Part shown: positions 26,853 to 35,269 of the stretch, in pieces
Layout: each line of letters opens with the position of its first letter
Position numbering within the stretch: position 1 is the stretch's first letter
NCBI GenBank assembly: GCA_019119025.1
Contig: DWXV01000024.1
Location: forward strand, 1 to 64,000
From: Candidatus Allofournierella excrementigallinarum
GTDB taxonomy: Bacteria > Bacillota > Clostridia > Oscillospirales > Ruminococcaceae
Length of the DNA: 64,000 bases
Direction of reading: 5' to 3'
Made by a program: the position numbers and the translations under genes
Notes under the pieces: model-generated
Databases searched by the model: none
What the model was told of the DNA's origin: nothing
The model's input: the letters and a program-made list of their open reading frames with translations, nothing else

Positions 26853-27370
26853 GCCCAGAGAGGCAGCACGGAATAGCAGACAAAACCCGGCAGGCCGGAA
26901 AGCTCCGGGAACGCCATTGCCAGCCAGGTGGCCGCGAAGGGCCAGGCCAGGGGCAGCGCCACCGCCGCGAGGCCGGGCAGCAGCCACTTTTGCCCCAGCC
27001 AGTCGATGCCCTGCCAGACTGCCATCAGGATAACGAAGGAGGTCATCATGCCGTTGGCGGGGAAAAAGCCGTCCGGCCGCACCGGCAATCCCCCGTAGGC
27101 CATGAGATAATACAGCAGCGACATTGCCACAGAGATGGCATAGACCTTCAAAAAATACTTTTTCCGGCTGCGGGTGTGGGTGAAGCCCTCCACCAGGCAG
27201 AACAGGAACAGCGGCGCGCTCACCCGCCCTGCCATGCTGAACCACTCCGGGATGACGCCGGTGAAGCCGAAAAAGCAGTGGATGTGATCCAGCACCATCG
27301 TCACCAGGGCGATCCACTTCAGCCCGGTCTCGGTGATGCCCCCTTTTGGGGCCGGTTGTGTTGTTTCCAT
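26849..27370 (-). CDS. TraX-family membrane protein, N-terminal part (split gene)
   Basis: 173 residues with several TM helices. KWIALVTMVLDHIHCFF and MAGRVSAPLFLFCLVEGF are the N-terminal TraX signature. TraX acylates F-pilin in plasmids; chromosomal homologues are putative membrane acyltransferases. The reading frame stops at TGA 26849-26851, and the expected remainder is in another frame (26517-26852). AGAGGAG precedes the ATG. Together the parts would make about 285 residues, normal for the family. Confidence 0.75.
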   Translation of the reverse strand: METTQPAPKGGITETGLKWIALVTMVLDHIHCFFGFTGVIPEWFSMAGRVSAPLFLFCLVEGFTHTRSRKKYFLKVYAISVAMSLLYYLMAYGGLPVRPDGFFPANGMMTSFVILMAVWQGIDWLGQKWLLPGLAAVALPLAWPFAATWLAMAFPELSGLPGFVCYSVLPLWA

Positions 27371-27426
27371 TGCAAAACGCTCCTCTCAAGGTTTCTTTTG
27401 CCATGGTAACAGCCGTTTCTAAGGAA

Positions 27427-27454
27427 AGTATAAGGGACGCGCGCATTTTTTCAA
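27427..27454 (-). promoter_or_regulatory. Candidate promoter of the traX group
   Basis: TTGAAA (27449-27454), 16 bp, TATACT (27427-27432). It starts within the T-run of the rubrerythrin terminator. Confidence 0.6.
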
Positions 27455-27460
27455 AAGAAA

Positions 27461-27486
27461 AGCCCCCCGGGCGGACCCGGAGAGCT
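27461..27486 (-). terminator. Rubrerythrin terminator
   Basis: Eleven-bp GC-rich stem (two G-U pairs) with a 4-nt loop, followed on the minus strand by a TTTTCTTTT tract. Confidence 0.8.
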
Positions 27487-27519
27487 TTGTGCTTGCTGTA
27501 TGAGGATGTTTTGAACGGC

Positions 27520-28059
27520 TCAGCCGAAGTAGCGCTCCAGCAGGCCCTGCATGCCGCGGCCATGACGGGCCTCGTCCTTGGCCATCTCGTGAACGGTGTC
27601 GTGGATGGCGTCCAGGCCCAGCTCCTTGGCGCGCTTGGCGATATCCATCTTGCCGCTGCAGGCGCCGCACTCGGCGTCCACACGCATCTGCAGGTTCTTC
27701 TTGGTGCTGTCGGTCAGGACCTCGCCCAGCAGCTCGGCGAACTTGGCGGCGTGCTCGGCCTCCTCAAAGGCATAACGCTTCCAGGCCTCGGCGATCTCGG
27801 GGTAGCCCTCGCGGTCGGCCACGCGGCTCATGGCCAGGTACATGCCCACCTCGCTGCACTCGCCGTTGAAGTTCATGCGCAGGCCCTCGATGATGTCCTC
27901 AGGCACGCCTTCCTTGGCGATGCCCACCACATGCTCGGTGACGTAGGTGTTCTCGGTCTTCTCCACGAACTTGTCCTTGGGAGCCTTGCAGACGGGGCAG
28001 AACTCAGGGGCAGCGCCCTCGGCGATGTAACCACAAACGGTGCAAACGAACTTAGACAT
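27520..28059 (-). CDS. Reverse-type rubrerythrin (NADH peroxidase-like)
   Basis: Non-haem iron peroxidase protecting anaerobes from hydrogen peroxide. 179 residues from ATG 28059 (GGAGG upstream). The rubredoxin-like CxxC pairs (CTVCGY and CPVCKA) are at the N-terminus, followed by a four-helix ferritin-like diiron domain with EEAEHAAKF and KDEARHGRG. This order is that of reverse rubrerythrins. Monocistronic with its own promoter and terminator. Supports an obligate-anaerobe host. Confidence 0.94.
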   Translation of the reverse strand: MSKFVCTVCGYIAEGAAPEFCPVCKAPKDKFVEKTENTYVTEHVVGIAKEGVPEDIIEGLRMNFNGECSEVGMYLAMSRVADREGYPEIAEAWKRYAFEEAEHAAKFAELLGEVLTDSTKKNLQMRVDAECGACSGKMDIAKRAKELGLDAIHDTVHEMAKDEARHGRGMQGLLERYFG

Positions 28060-28139
28060 TTTCTCTTCCTCCAAATCGTTTTAAAAGTTTTGCATTGAAG
28101 CGGTCCCTATAAATAGGAATCATTCTCTGTTATGTTCAC

Positions 28140-28168
28140 AGTATAGCACAACAAAAAGGTTTCGTCAA
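28140..28168 (-). promoter_or_regulatory. Rubrerythrin promoter
   Basis: TTGACG (28163-28168), 17 bp, TATACT (28140-28145). The leader just downstream contains GAATGATTCC, loosely like a Fur/PerR half-site; too weak to call an operator. Confidence 0.85.
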
Positions 28169-28187
28169 CAGGAAAATCATGAAAAAC

Positions 28188-28727
28188 CTATGAATTTTTG
28201 CGCCGGTCCCGCGGCTGGGTGGAAAAGCCCATTTTGCCCAGCGCCGGCAGCAGGGCGGCCAGGCTGGAGCTGGTCACAAGCCCCATGCCAAGGCCGCAGA
28301 CGATCATGATGGGGGCGTAGGTGAGAGCCAGCGCGCTGCTGAGCAGAAAGCTGGCGGCGATGAGCTGGCCGATGTTGTGGCCCAGCGCGCCGCACACCGA
28401 CAGGATAAAGTAGGTGGGGCGGCGCGGCAGTTTGTAGAGCAGCCACATCACCAGCACCGAAACAAGGCCCCCGCTGAGGGATAAAAGCCCCGCGGTGGCG
28501 CCCCGGGTCAGCCCCACGAAAAAGGCCTTGAGCACGGTGAGGGTGAGCGCCTGGGGAAAGCCCATGAAAAACAGCGCATACATGACCACGATGTTCGCCA
28601 GGCCGATTTTGACGCCGGGGATGAGCCCCAGCAGCGGCGTGATGGCGCTCTCCATGAAAGACAGCGCCATGGCCAGCGCAAACAGCAGGCCGGACAGCGC
28701 CACCTGGCGGGTTTTGTTGTTTCGCAT
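28188..28727 (-). CDS. Gx transporter family membrane protein (Hpre_diP_synt_I)
   Basis: 179 residues, five to six predicted TM helices. The sequence (LFALAMALSFMES near the start, PGVKIGLANIVVMYAL, RGATAGLLSLSGG) matches the family often annotated as heptaprenyl diphosphate synthase component I or Gx transporter, related to ECF S-components. Divergently transcribed from an FMN-binding lipoprotein. In electron-transfer loci of other Firmicutes such proteins sit beside flavoproteins; a linked role here is inference. Confidence 0.85.
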   Translation of the reverse strand: MRNNKTRQVALSGLLFALAMALSFMESAITPLLGLIPGVKIGLANIVVMYALFFMGFPQALTLTVLKAFFVGLTRGATAGLLSLSGGLVSVLVMWLLYKLPRRPTYFILSVCGALGHNIGQLIAASFLLSSALALTYAPIMIVCGLGMGLVTSSSLAALLPALGKMGFSTQPRDRRKNS

Positions 28728-28766
28728 GGCGTTCTCTCCTTAGTAATAAGGTTTTGGCTGGTTATC

Positions 28767-28795
28767 AGTCTAAGCCGCTTTGCCCCATCTGTCAA
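28767..28795 (-). promoter_or_regulatory. Promoter of the Gx transporter gene
   Basis: TTGACA (28790-28795), 17 bp, TAGACT (28767-28772). Confidence 0.8.
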
Positions 28796-28811
28796 GAAAA
28801 AAGCGCCGGAA

Positions 28812-28840
28812 TTGACCTTCTTCGCAATATCTTTTATAAT
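28812..28840 (+). promoter_or_regulatory. Promoter of the FMN-binding lipoprotein gene
   Basis: TTGACC (28812-28817), 17 bp, TATAAT (28835-28840). Back to back with the Gx promoter. Confidence 0.88.
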
Positions 28841-28890
28841 AGGTGCAAACGCGCTCCCCGCTTGGGTAGCGACGCAACGGAGGTGGTCTC

Positions 28891-29358
28891 ATGCGCCGCG
28901 CGCTTCTGGCAGCGGTTTGCTGCGGCTTTGCCCTTTTGCTGGTCGGCTGCGGCTTCAAGGACGGAACATACACAGCCGAATTCCAAAGCTTTGACAGCCT
29001 GGGCTACAAAGACCGGCTCCTGATCACCGTGGAGGACGGCGTCATCACCGACGCCCGGTTCGACGGGGTGAACGAAGCGGGCGGCCTGAAAAGCGAGGAT
29101 GAAGCCTACGCCGGTCGGATGCGTCCCCTCTGCGGCACCGACCCTGCCGGGATACGCCAATATTACAGCGACGCCCTGACCGGCCTGGATGACCCAAAGG
29201 ACCTGGAGGCCGACGGCGTCAGCGGCGCGACGGTGTCGGCGCAGCACTTTGAAGCGCTGTGGCAGGCGCTGCAATCGCCCATGAAAAAAGGCGAGACCTC
29301 GCCCGTGGTGGTGGCGGACATCCCGGAATTTTCGCCGGAGGAAGGCATCGGTGAATAA
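28891..29358 (+). CDS. FMN-binding-domain lipoprotein
   Basis: 155 residues. Signal peptide with lipobox LLVGC (Cys about residue 20), then one FMN_bind domain. DGTYTAEF opens the domain, and DGVSGATVSA contains the S-G-A-T motif in which Thr is the usual covalent FMN attachment site made by ApbE. Expected to sit on the outer face of the membrane and carry electrons or act as a flavin redox sensor. GGAGGTG precedes the ATG. No apbE is in the window. Comparable domains occur in PplA-type extracellular electron-transfer lipoproteins. Confidence 0.82.
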   Translation: MRRALLAAVCCGFALLLVGCGFKDGTYTAEFQSFDSLGYKDRLLITVEDGVITDARFDGVNEAGGLKSEDEAYAGRMRPLCGTDPAGIRQYYSDALTGLDDPKDLEADGVSGATVSAQHFEALWQALQSPMKKGETSPVVVADIPEFSPEEGIGE

Positions 29359-29392
29359 TGTGTTAAAATTTGGCACACACTTGCACTGAGGC

Positions 29393-29421
29393 TTGCATTC
29401 CACTGGGATATAGTGTAGAAT
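29393..29421 (+). promoter_or_regulatory. Promoter of the DUF4358 gene
   Basis: TTGCAT (29393-29398), 17 bp, TAGAAT (29416-29421). Confidence 0.65.
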
Positions 29422-29455
29422 TCCCATAAGGCTTTCAAAAAGGAGAGTACGACAA

Positions 29456-29938
29456 ATGAAAAAGATCGTTTCGCTGCTCATGGCAGTTTCCCTTTGTGCG
29501 TTTGCCCTGGCCGGCTGCGGCGGCGGGTCCGAGACCGCCTCGTATAACCTGAACGACATCGTCACCACCGTGGAAAAGGCCAATCCGGTGAGCAACTCCC
29601 GCGATGTGGACGACAACTTCATCCAGCTGGATATGCTGCTCACTCCTGAAAACATCGAGGAGTACGCCGGCAAGGTGAGCAGCGACCAGAGCAACAGCGC
29701 GCTGATCGTGGCCATCAAGGCGGTGGAGGGCAAGGCTTCCGCTGTGGAGGAAGAGCTGAACGCCTACAAAACCAGCATCTCCACCGGCGGCCTGTACGCT
29801 GAATTTGCGGACAAGGAGGCCATGGCCGCCGACGCCCGCATCGTTGCGAAGGGCGATTATCTGGTGATGGTTGTCGCCAATACCGAGGGCGCCGACTACA
29901 CTGAAATCGACACCGCGCTGGACGAGGCCCTGAAATAA
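29456..29938 (+). CDS. DUF4358 lipoprotein
   Basis: 160 residues with signal peptide and lipobox LAGC (Cys at about 21). The body matches the DUF4358 pattern: NLNDIVTTVEK, an IQLDMLLTPENIEEYAGKV segment, then paired strands and a C-terminal helix. DUF4358 lipoproteins are often found next to MBOAT and DHHW genes, as here, so a role in surface polymer acylation is suggested; the biochemical function is unknown. Confidence 0.82.
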   Translation: MKKIVSLLMAVSLCAFALAGCGGGSETASYNLNDIVTTVEKANPVSNSRDVDDNFIQLDMLLTPENIEEYAGKVSSDQSNSALIVAIKAVEGKASAVEEELNAYKTSISTGGLYAEFADKEAMAADARIVAKGDYLVMVVANTEGADYTEIDTALDEALK

Positions 29939-29965
29939 GGCACACCGCGCTGAGCTTTGAAAATG

Positions 29966-30001
29966 AGGCCGATACCTGCGTTTTCCAGGTACCGGCCTTT
30001 T
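29966..30001 (+). terminator. Terminator/attenuator between DUF4358 and MBOAT genes
   Basis: AGGCCG-A-TACCTG pairs with CAGGTA-C-CGGCCT, followed by TTTT. The MBOAT SD begins only 9 bp later and no new promoter is evident, so partial read-through is likely. Confidence 0.65.
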
Positions 30002-30023
30002 GTGTGAAAGGGAGGGCCGTTTT

Positions 30024-31448
30024 TTGATCTTCAGCACGATTTTGTTTCTGTTCCGTTTTCTGCCCATCACGCTGGCGCTTTATTATCTTGCCCCGGCAAA
30101 ACTGAAGAATCTGGCGCTGTTTTTGTGCAGCCTGGTGTTCTATTCCTGGGGCGAGGTTAAATTCTTCCCGGTGATGGTGGTGCTTATCCTCATCAACTAT
30201 ACTTGCGGCCTGTTGATGGAAAAGTTTGACCACAGCGTCAAGGCACGGCGGGTGCTGCTGGTGGCGTCCATCGTGGGCAGTCTGTCCATGCTGGTGTTCT
30301 TCAAATACTCGAACTTCCTCATCGGCACTGTAAACAGCCTGTTCGGGCTATCCATCGGGCTCATTGAGGCGGCCACCGTGCTGCCGCTGGGCATCAGCTT
30401 CTACACCTTCCAGACCATGAGCTACTCCATCGACGTTTACCGCCGGGATGTTCCCGCCGAACACAGCATCATTGACTTTGGCGCCTATGTGGTCATGTTC
30501 CCCCAGCTGATCGCCGGCCCCATCGTGAAATACCGGGATGTGGCCGCCCAGCTGCATGTGTATAAAAACCGCTACCGCCTTTCCCAGATCCAGGACGGCA
30601 TCTGCCTGTTCGTGTTCGGCCTGGCAAAAAAAGTCCTGCTGGCGGATATGATCAGCCAGCTGTGGTACGACGTCATCGGCCAGTGGTCCGGCGGAACGCT
30701 GGAGATCGCCGGCGTCGGACTGGAAAACGCCAGCACGCCCCTTGTGTGGCTGGGGCTTCTGGCCTACAGCCTGCAGCTGTATTTCGACTTCTCCGGCTAT
30801 TCCCTGATGGGCATCGGCATGGGCAAGATGCTGGGCTTTGACTTCCCCATGAACTTCAATCTGCCCTACATTGCCGGCAGCATCACCGACTTCTGGCGCC
30901 GGTGGCACATGACCCTTTCCAGCTGGTTCAAGGAGTATGTGTACATCCCCCTTGGCGGCAACCGCCGCGGCATCAAGCGCCAGATCTTCAACATGTTCGT
31001 GGTCTGGTCCCTCACCGGCATCTGGCACGGCGCCGACTGGAACTTCGTGCTCTGGGGCGTCTACTACTTCGTGCTGCTGACCATTGAAAAGGTCTTTTTG
31101 CTGGACAAGCTGAAAAAGGGCAAGGTCTGGCCCCACGTCTACACCCTGTTCCTGGTGGCGGTGGGCTGGGCGCTGTTCGTGGGCAACGAGAGCGGCGTGG
31201 GCCTTTCGCTTTTGTTCCAGAAGCTGTTCATCCCCAGCGGCGGCGTTGGCTGTTTGTATTTCCTGCGCAATTACGGCGTGCTGCTGGCGGTGTGCATCGC
31301 CTGCTGCACTCCCCTTCCGCTGAAGATTTACGACAGGATTAAGGAGAACACCTTCATGCGCATCGCGCTGGTGGGGCTGCTGCTGGTCTTGTGCATCGCG
31401 TATATCGTGGCGTCCACCAACACGCCGTTCCTCTATTTCCGGTTCTAA
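30024..31448 (+). CDS. MBOAT-family O-acyltransferase
   Basis: Multi-TM membrane acyltransferase that passes acyl (usually acetyl) groups across the membrane to surface polysaccharides. 474 residues from a TTG at 30024, 8 nt after GGGAGG. LQLYFDFSGYSLMGIGMG, ITDFWRRWHMTLSSW and the catalytic-His segment SLTGIWHGADWNF are the AlgI/DltB signatures. An earlier in-frame TTG at 30000 would place the SD inside the gene. Followed at 15 bp by its usual partner, a DHHW protein. Confidence 0.93.
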   Translation: MIFSTILFLFRFLPITLALYYLAPAKLKNLALFLCSLVFYSWGEVKFFPVMVVLILINYTCGLLMEKFDHSVKARRVLLVASIVGSLSMLVFFKYSNFLIGTVNSLFGLSIGLIEAATVLPLGISFYTFQTMSYSIDVYRRDVPAEHSIIDFGAYVVMFPQLIAGPIVKYRDVAAQLHVYKNRYRLSQIQDGICLFVFGLAKKVLLADMISQLWYDVIGQWSGGTLEIAGVGLENASTPLVWLGLLAYSLQLYFDFSGYSLMGIGMGKMLGFDFPMNFNLPYIAGSITDFWRRWHMTLSSWFKEYVYIPLGGNRRGIKRQIFNMFVVWSLTGIWHGADWNFVLWGVYYFVLLTIEKVFLLDKLKKGKVWPHVYTLFLVAVGWALFVGNESGVGLSLLFQKLFIPSGGVGCLYFLRNYGVLLAVCIACCTPLPLKIYDRIKENTFMRIALVGLLLVLCIAYIVASTNTPFLYFRF

Positions 31449-31463
31449 GGGGGTGCGAGACTG

Positions 31464-32636
31464 ATGAAGGAAAAATGGAATGAACTGAAAAAGTATCCCC
31501 TGCTGGTGCTGTTTTTCGTGTTCCTGTTCGGGTTCATGCTTCTGGACATGGCCTGGCCCAAGCGGGGATACAGCGACCTGGAGCGCCGGGACCTGGCCCA
31601 GGTGCCAAAGTTCAGCCTGGCAAAACTCTTTGAAAATGTGTGGACCAGCGAGTACGACAACTACACCAAAGACCAGGTGGTAGGCCGCGACATGTGGCTG
31701 CGCCTGCAGAGCCGCAGCGAGAGCCTGCTGTTCCAAAAGCAGGAGATCGGCGGCGCGCTGCTGGGCGATGACGAGATGCTCTTCGCCCAGACGCTGGCCC
31801 TCAAACCCACCGAGGAGCGCATCCTGAAAAGCAACATCCAGCAGAGTTCTTCGTTCGCGCTGCGCTACCCCGGCAAGGTCACCCTGATGATCACGCCTTC
31901 CGCGAGCGTGATCTATCCCGACAAACTGCCCGCCAACGCCCCCCTGCTGGACGAAAACGCGCTGCTGGACACCATTTTCTCTATGCACGAGGGCGCCAAC
32001 TGCATCGATCTGCGAGAAGCTTTCAGTGCTGCCGCGGAGGATACCCAGCTCTACTACAAGACCGACCACCATTGGACCACCGACGGCGGAGCGTATCTGG
32101 CCTATCAGGAATACTGCCGCTCTTTGGGCCTGACCCCCATGGAAGTGAGCGCCGGGGACTTTGGCCAGGTGCCGGACTTCTATGGCACCACCTACTCCAA
32201 GTGCCTGCGGTGGGACCAGACGCCGGACACCATCTCCTACCTGGACATTCCCGATCAGATGACCGTTTGGAAAACCAACGCCCGGGGCGAGGCCACCGAA
32301 CCGCAGTTCACCAGCGGCCTGTATGAGATGGAAAAGGCCGGGACCGCCGACAAGTACTCCATGTTCCTTTACGGCAACCAGGGCTACGTCACCATCGAAG
32401 GCCGCGGCGAGGGCCGTGTGCTGGTGGTGAAAGACAGCTACGCCAACAGCTTTGTTCCCTACCTCATCGAGAACTACGCCGAGATCTGCGTCATCGACCC
32501 CCGCAGCTACCGCAACAGCATCGACGCGCTGATGCAGCGGGAGCAGTTCGATCAGGTCCTGCTGCTGTTCAGTTTCCAGACCTATTCCACCACCAATATC
32601 TCCAGCTACCTGGCCGCCTCGGCCGGCGAGGGCTGA
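31464..32636 (+). CDS. DHHW-family protein (AlgJ/AlgX-like transferase partner)
   Basis: 390 residues, one N-terminal TM anchor (about 12-29), extracytoplasmic body. KTDHHWTTDGGAYLAY is the DHHW signature and VVKDSYANSFVPYL the downstream SGNH-like Ser motif. Such proteins receive the acyl group from MBOAT and attach it to a secreted or wall polymer. It shares the operon with MBOAT and ends at a strong terminator. Confidence 0.9.
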   Translation: MKEKWNELKKYPLLVLFFVFLFGFMLLDMAWPKRGYSDLERRDLAQVPKFSLAKLFENVWTSEYDNYTKDQVVGRDMWLRLQSRSESLLFQKQEIGGALLGDDEMLFAQTLALKPTEERILKSNIQQSSSFALRYPGKVTLMITPSASVIYPDKLPANAPLLDENALLDTIFSMHEGANCIDLREAFSAAAEDTQLYYKTDHHWTTDGGAYLAYQEYCRSLGLTPMEVSAGDFGQVPDFYGTTYSKCLRWDQTPDTISYLDIPDQMTVWKTNARGEATEPQFTSGLYEMEKAGTADKYSMFLYGNQGYVTIEGRGEGRVLVVKDSYANSFVPYLIENYAEICVIDPRSYRNSIDALMQREQFDQVLLLFSFQTYSTTNISSYLAASAGEG

Positions 32637-32645
32637 AGCCTTTCC

Positions 32646-32683
32646 AACGCCCCTGCACGGTTTGTGCAGGGGCGTTGATTTTT
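32646..32683 (+). terminator. Terminator of the MBOAT-DHHW operon
   Basis: Perfect 13-bp stem (32646-32658 / 32664-32676) and T-run. Confidence 0.92.
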
Positions 32684-32700
32684 CCCCTGACAAGCCCACT

Positions 32701-32755
32701 TTTTACGGACATTTTACATTTCGGGGTGGGAAAACCGGCGCAAATGCTTTATACT
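32701..32755 (+). promoter_or_regulatory. phoB-type promoter with possible Pho box
   Basis: -10 TATACT at 32750-32755 with a poor -35. Upstream, TTTTACGGACA and TTTTACATTTC (32701-32722) form a direct repeat with an 11-bp period, like PhoP/PhoB binding sites. Suggests autoactivation. Confidence 0.5.
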
Positions 32756-32852
32756 TGAATCGAATGAGATCCGCGCGGCCCCCGCTGCGGCCCCGCCTTT
32801 TCGAGGCAGGGCCGGCAGCCCGGGCGCGGACCGATTTGAAGGGAGAGCATCC

Positions 32853-33536
32853 ATGTCCGTGATCTATGTTTTGGAAGATGACAACAGCATCCGCGAGCTG
32901 GTGGTGTACACGCTGAACCACTCCGGCCACGATGCCCAGGGATTCGGGCTGCCCAGCCAGTTCTGGGCGCAGATGGCAAAAGCCGCGCCCGACCTGCTTT
33001 TGCTGGATATCATGCTGCCCGAGCAGGACGGCATCGAAATTTTGAAACAGCTGCGGGCAGAGCCCGCCACCCGCAAGCTGCCGGTCATCATGCTCACCGC
33101 CAAGGGCAGCGAATACGACCGTGTGCTGGGGTTGGACAGCGGCGCCGACGATTACATCCCCAAGCCCTTCGGTATGATGGAGCTTGTGGCCCGCGTCAAC
33201 GCGCTGCTGCGCCGCACCGCTCCCGGCGAGCAGGTCATGGAGTACAAGGCGGGCGGTCTTTCCGTCTGCCCCGCCCGGCATCAGGTGCTGGCGAACGGCC
33301 GCCCCGTCACCCTGACTCACAAGGAATTCGAGCTGCTGAGCCTGCTCATCCAGTCGCCCGGCATCGTGTTCACCCGGGAGCAACTTCTCCGGGAGGTCTG
33401 GGGCTATACCTTTGACGCCGAGAGCCGCACTCTGGACGTGCATGTGCGCACCCTGCGCCAGAAGCTGGGCGAGTGCGGAAGCTGCATTGAAACGGTGCGG
33501 GGCTCCGGCTACCGCATCCGGGAGAACGAACAATGA
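32853..33536 (+). CDS. OmpR/PhoB-family response regulator
   Basis: 227 residues: receiver domain (acidic EDD near 7-9, phospho-acceptor in LLLDIMLPEQDG, K in YIPKPF) and a C-terminal winged helix (LTHKEFELLSLL, DVHVRTLRQKLG). Its stop overlaps the start of the kinase gene (ATGA), so the two form a two-component system. Phosphate response is inferred from similarity to PhoB/PhoP and the putative Pho box; other stimuli are possible. Confidence 0.88.
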   Translation: MSVIYVLEDDNSIRELVVYTLNHSGHDAQGFGLPSQFWAQMAKAAPDLLLLDIMLPEQDGIEILKQLRAEPATRKLPVIMLTAKGSEYDRVLGLDSGADDYIPKPFGMMELVARVNALLRRTAPGEQVMEYKAGGLSVCPARHQVLANGRPVTLTHKEFELLSLLIQSPGIVFTREQLLREVWGYTFDAESRTLDVHVRTLRQKLGECGSCIETVRGSGYRIRENEQ

Positions 33537-35203
33537 GCAAACGTATTTTCAAAGCGATGATGGCGGTGACTCTCACCACCCTGCTCGTGTGCATGGCTTT
33601 GTTCATCGCCATCCTGTTTCCCTATTTTGAAACGCAGCTTTCCGACGAGTTGAGGAACGAGCTGGAATACCTTGCCCCCAATGTGGAACGGGACGGCCTT
33701 GGCTATCTGGAGCGCCTGGGCGACGGGCAGAACCGGCTGACCCTCATCGACGCCGACGGCACCGTGCTTTTTGACAGCGACGCCGACCCCGCGCAGATGG
33801 AAAACCACGCCGACCGGCCGGAGGTTATCCAGGCCATTGCCGAGGGCGCCGGCGAAAGCAGCCGTTATTCCGAAACGCTGACCGAAAAAACCATCAACTG
33901 CGCCATACTGCTGGAAAACGGCCAGGTGCTTCGCATCTCCAGCACCCAGTATTCCAGCATGGCGCTGCTGGCAAGCCTCACGCCTTCCCTGCTGCTGGTG
34001 CTGATCTTTGCGGCTCTGGTGGCGGTGACCATCGCCTACAAATTGAGCCAGCGGCTCACAAAGCCCCTCAACGAAATCGACCTGGAGCATCCCCAGGTGA
34101 ATCAGGCGCCCTACGATGAGCTCAAGCCCCTTCTGCGCCGCCTGCACCACCAGAACCGGCAGATACGCGAGCAGATCCAGCAGCTGCAGGCCCAAAAACG
34201 CCAGTTCACCGCCATCACCGACAACATGCGGGAGGGGTTTCTGGTGCTGGACGCCGACGGACTGGTGCTCTCCTACAATTCCAGCGCCACCCGCCTTTTG
34301 CAGCCGGAAAAGCCGCTGGACGGCCGCAACATCCGAGAGCTGACCGATGAACCCGATTTTCTGGAGAGCCTGCACGGCGCCCAGGGAGGCGAGCATGTGG
34401 AGAGCCTCGTTCCCCTGCACGGGCGCATCTGCCAGCTGTTTGCAAATCCCGTCTATCAGGAGAGCACCCTCACCGGCATCGTGCTGGTGCTGCTGGACGT
34501 GACCGAACAGCAGGAACGGGAGGGCCTGCGGCGGGAGTTCAGCGCCAATGTGTCCCACGAGCTCAAGACTCCCCTCACCTCCATCGCCGGCATCGCCGAG
34601 ATCATGAAAAGCGGCATGATCGCCCCCTCGGACGTGCCTCACTTCGCCGGCAAAATTTACGATGAATCCCAGCGCCTCATCCAGCTTGTACGGGACATCA
34701 TCCGCATCTCCCAGCTGGACGAGAACAACATCCACGACACCCCGGTGCCGGTGGAACTGAAAGAGTGCGCCGCCCGCAACCTCAGCCTGCTGGAAAGCGC
34801 CGCCGACGCCGCCCACGTCACCCTGCATCTGGAGGGCGGCGAGGCGGTCATCCAGGCGGTGCCCGCCATTTTGGACGAGATGGTGTACAACCTCTGCGAG
34901 AACGCGGTGAAGTACAACAAACCCGGCGGAAGTGTCACCGTGTCTGTGCGGTCAGACGCCGCCCACGTCACCCTGGAAGTGGCGGACACCGGTATCGGCA
35001 TCGCCCCGGAGCATCACAGCCGGGTGTTCGAGCGATTCTACCGGGTGGACAAAAGCCACTCCAAAGAGATCGGCGGCACCGGGCTGGGCCTTTCCATCGT
35101 CAAGCACGGCGCGGCCTTCCACCATGCCCAGGTGGAGCTGGAAAGCGCGCCGGACAAAGGCACTGCCGTGCGCATCATCTTCCCCCGGAACGCCTCTTCT
35201 TGA
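33533..35203 (+). CDS. PhoR-like sensor histidine kinase
   Basis: 556 residues: TM1 (about 7-30), an extracytoplasmic sensor of about 125 residues, TM2 (about 145-165), a linker, a PAS-like domain (about 220-330), then HisKA with FSANVSHELKTPLTS (phospho-His) and HATPase (CENAVKYNKPGG, DTGIGIAPEH, GTGLGLSIV). Architecture and partner match PhoR. Ends before a bidirectional terminator. Confidence 0.9.
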   Translation: MSKRIFKAMMAVTLTTLLVCMALFIAILFPYFETQLSDELRNELEYLAPNVERDGLGYLERLGDGQNRLTLIDADGTVLFDSDADPAQMENHADRPEVIQAIAEGAGESSRYSETLTEKTINCAILLENGQVLRISSTQYSSMALLASLTPSLLLVLIFAALVAVTIAYKLSQRLTKPLNEIDLEHPQVNQAPYDELKPLLRRLHHQNRQIREQIQQLQAQKRQFTAITDNMREGFLVLDADGLVLSYNSSATRLLQPEKPLDGRNIRELTDEPDFLESLHGAQGGEHVESLVPLHGRICQLFANPVYQESTLTGIVLVLLDVTEQQEREGLRREFSANVSHELKTPLTSIAGIAEIMKSGMIAPSDVPHFAGKIYDESQRLIQLVRDIIRISQLDENNIHDTPVPVELKECAARNLSLLESAADAAHVTLHLEGGEAVIQAVPAILDEMVYNLCENAVKYNKPGGSVTVSVRSDAAHVTLEVADTGIGIAPEHHSRVFERFYRVDKSHSKEIGGTGLGLSIVKHGAAFHHAQVELESAPDKGTAVRIIFPRNASS

Positions 35204-35223
35204 GTGAATACTTTCGTTCATGC

Positions 35224-35263
35224 AAAAGCCTCTGACAAGCAATTTGGCTTGCCAGAGGCTTTT
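35224..35263. terminator. Bidirectional terminator between phoR-like and ABC-F genes
   Basis: Seventeen-bp stem with one mismatch (35224-35240 / 35247-35263); A-run on one flank and T-run on the other serve both convergent genes. Confidence 0.85.
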
Positions 35264-35269
35264 GCTGTT

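Noticed and set aside
26517-27683. Single 388-codon frame covering the C-terminal TraX part and upstream sequence
   Set aside because: Only its last about 125 codons look like protein; the upstream part is the wrong frame through the N-terminal TraX region and rubrerythrin.
28085-28135. PerR/Fur operator upstream of rubrerythrin
   Set aside because: Only a partial match (GAATGATTCC); too weak without other sites for comparison.
30348-32699. Minus-strand frame of about 780 codons across the MBOAT/DHHW genes
   Set aside because: Antisense shadow of two well-supported plus-strand genes; composition is His/Gln/Gly-rich without any motif.
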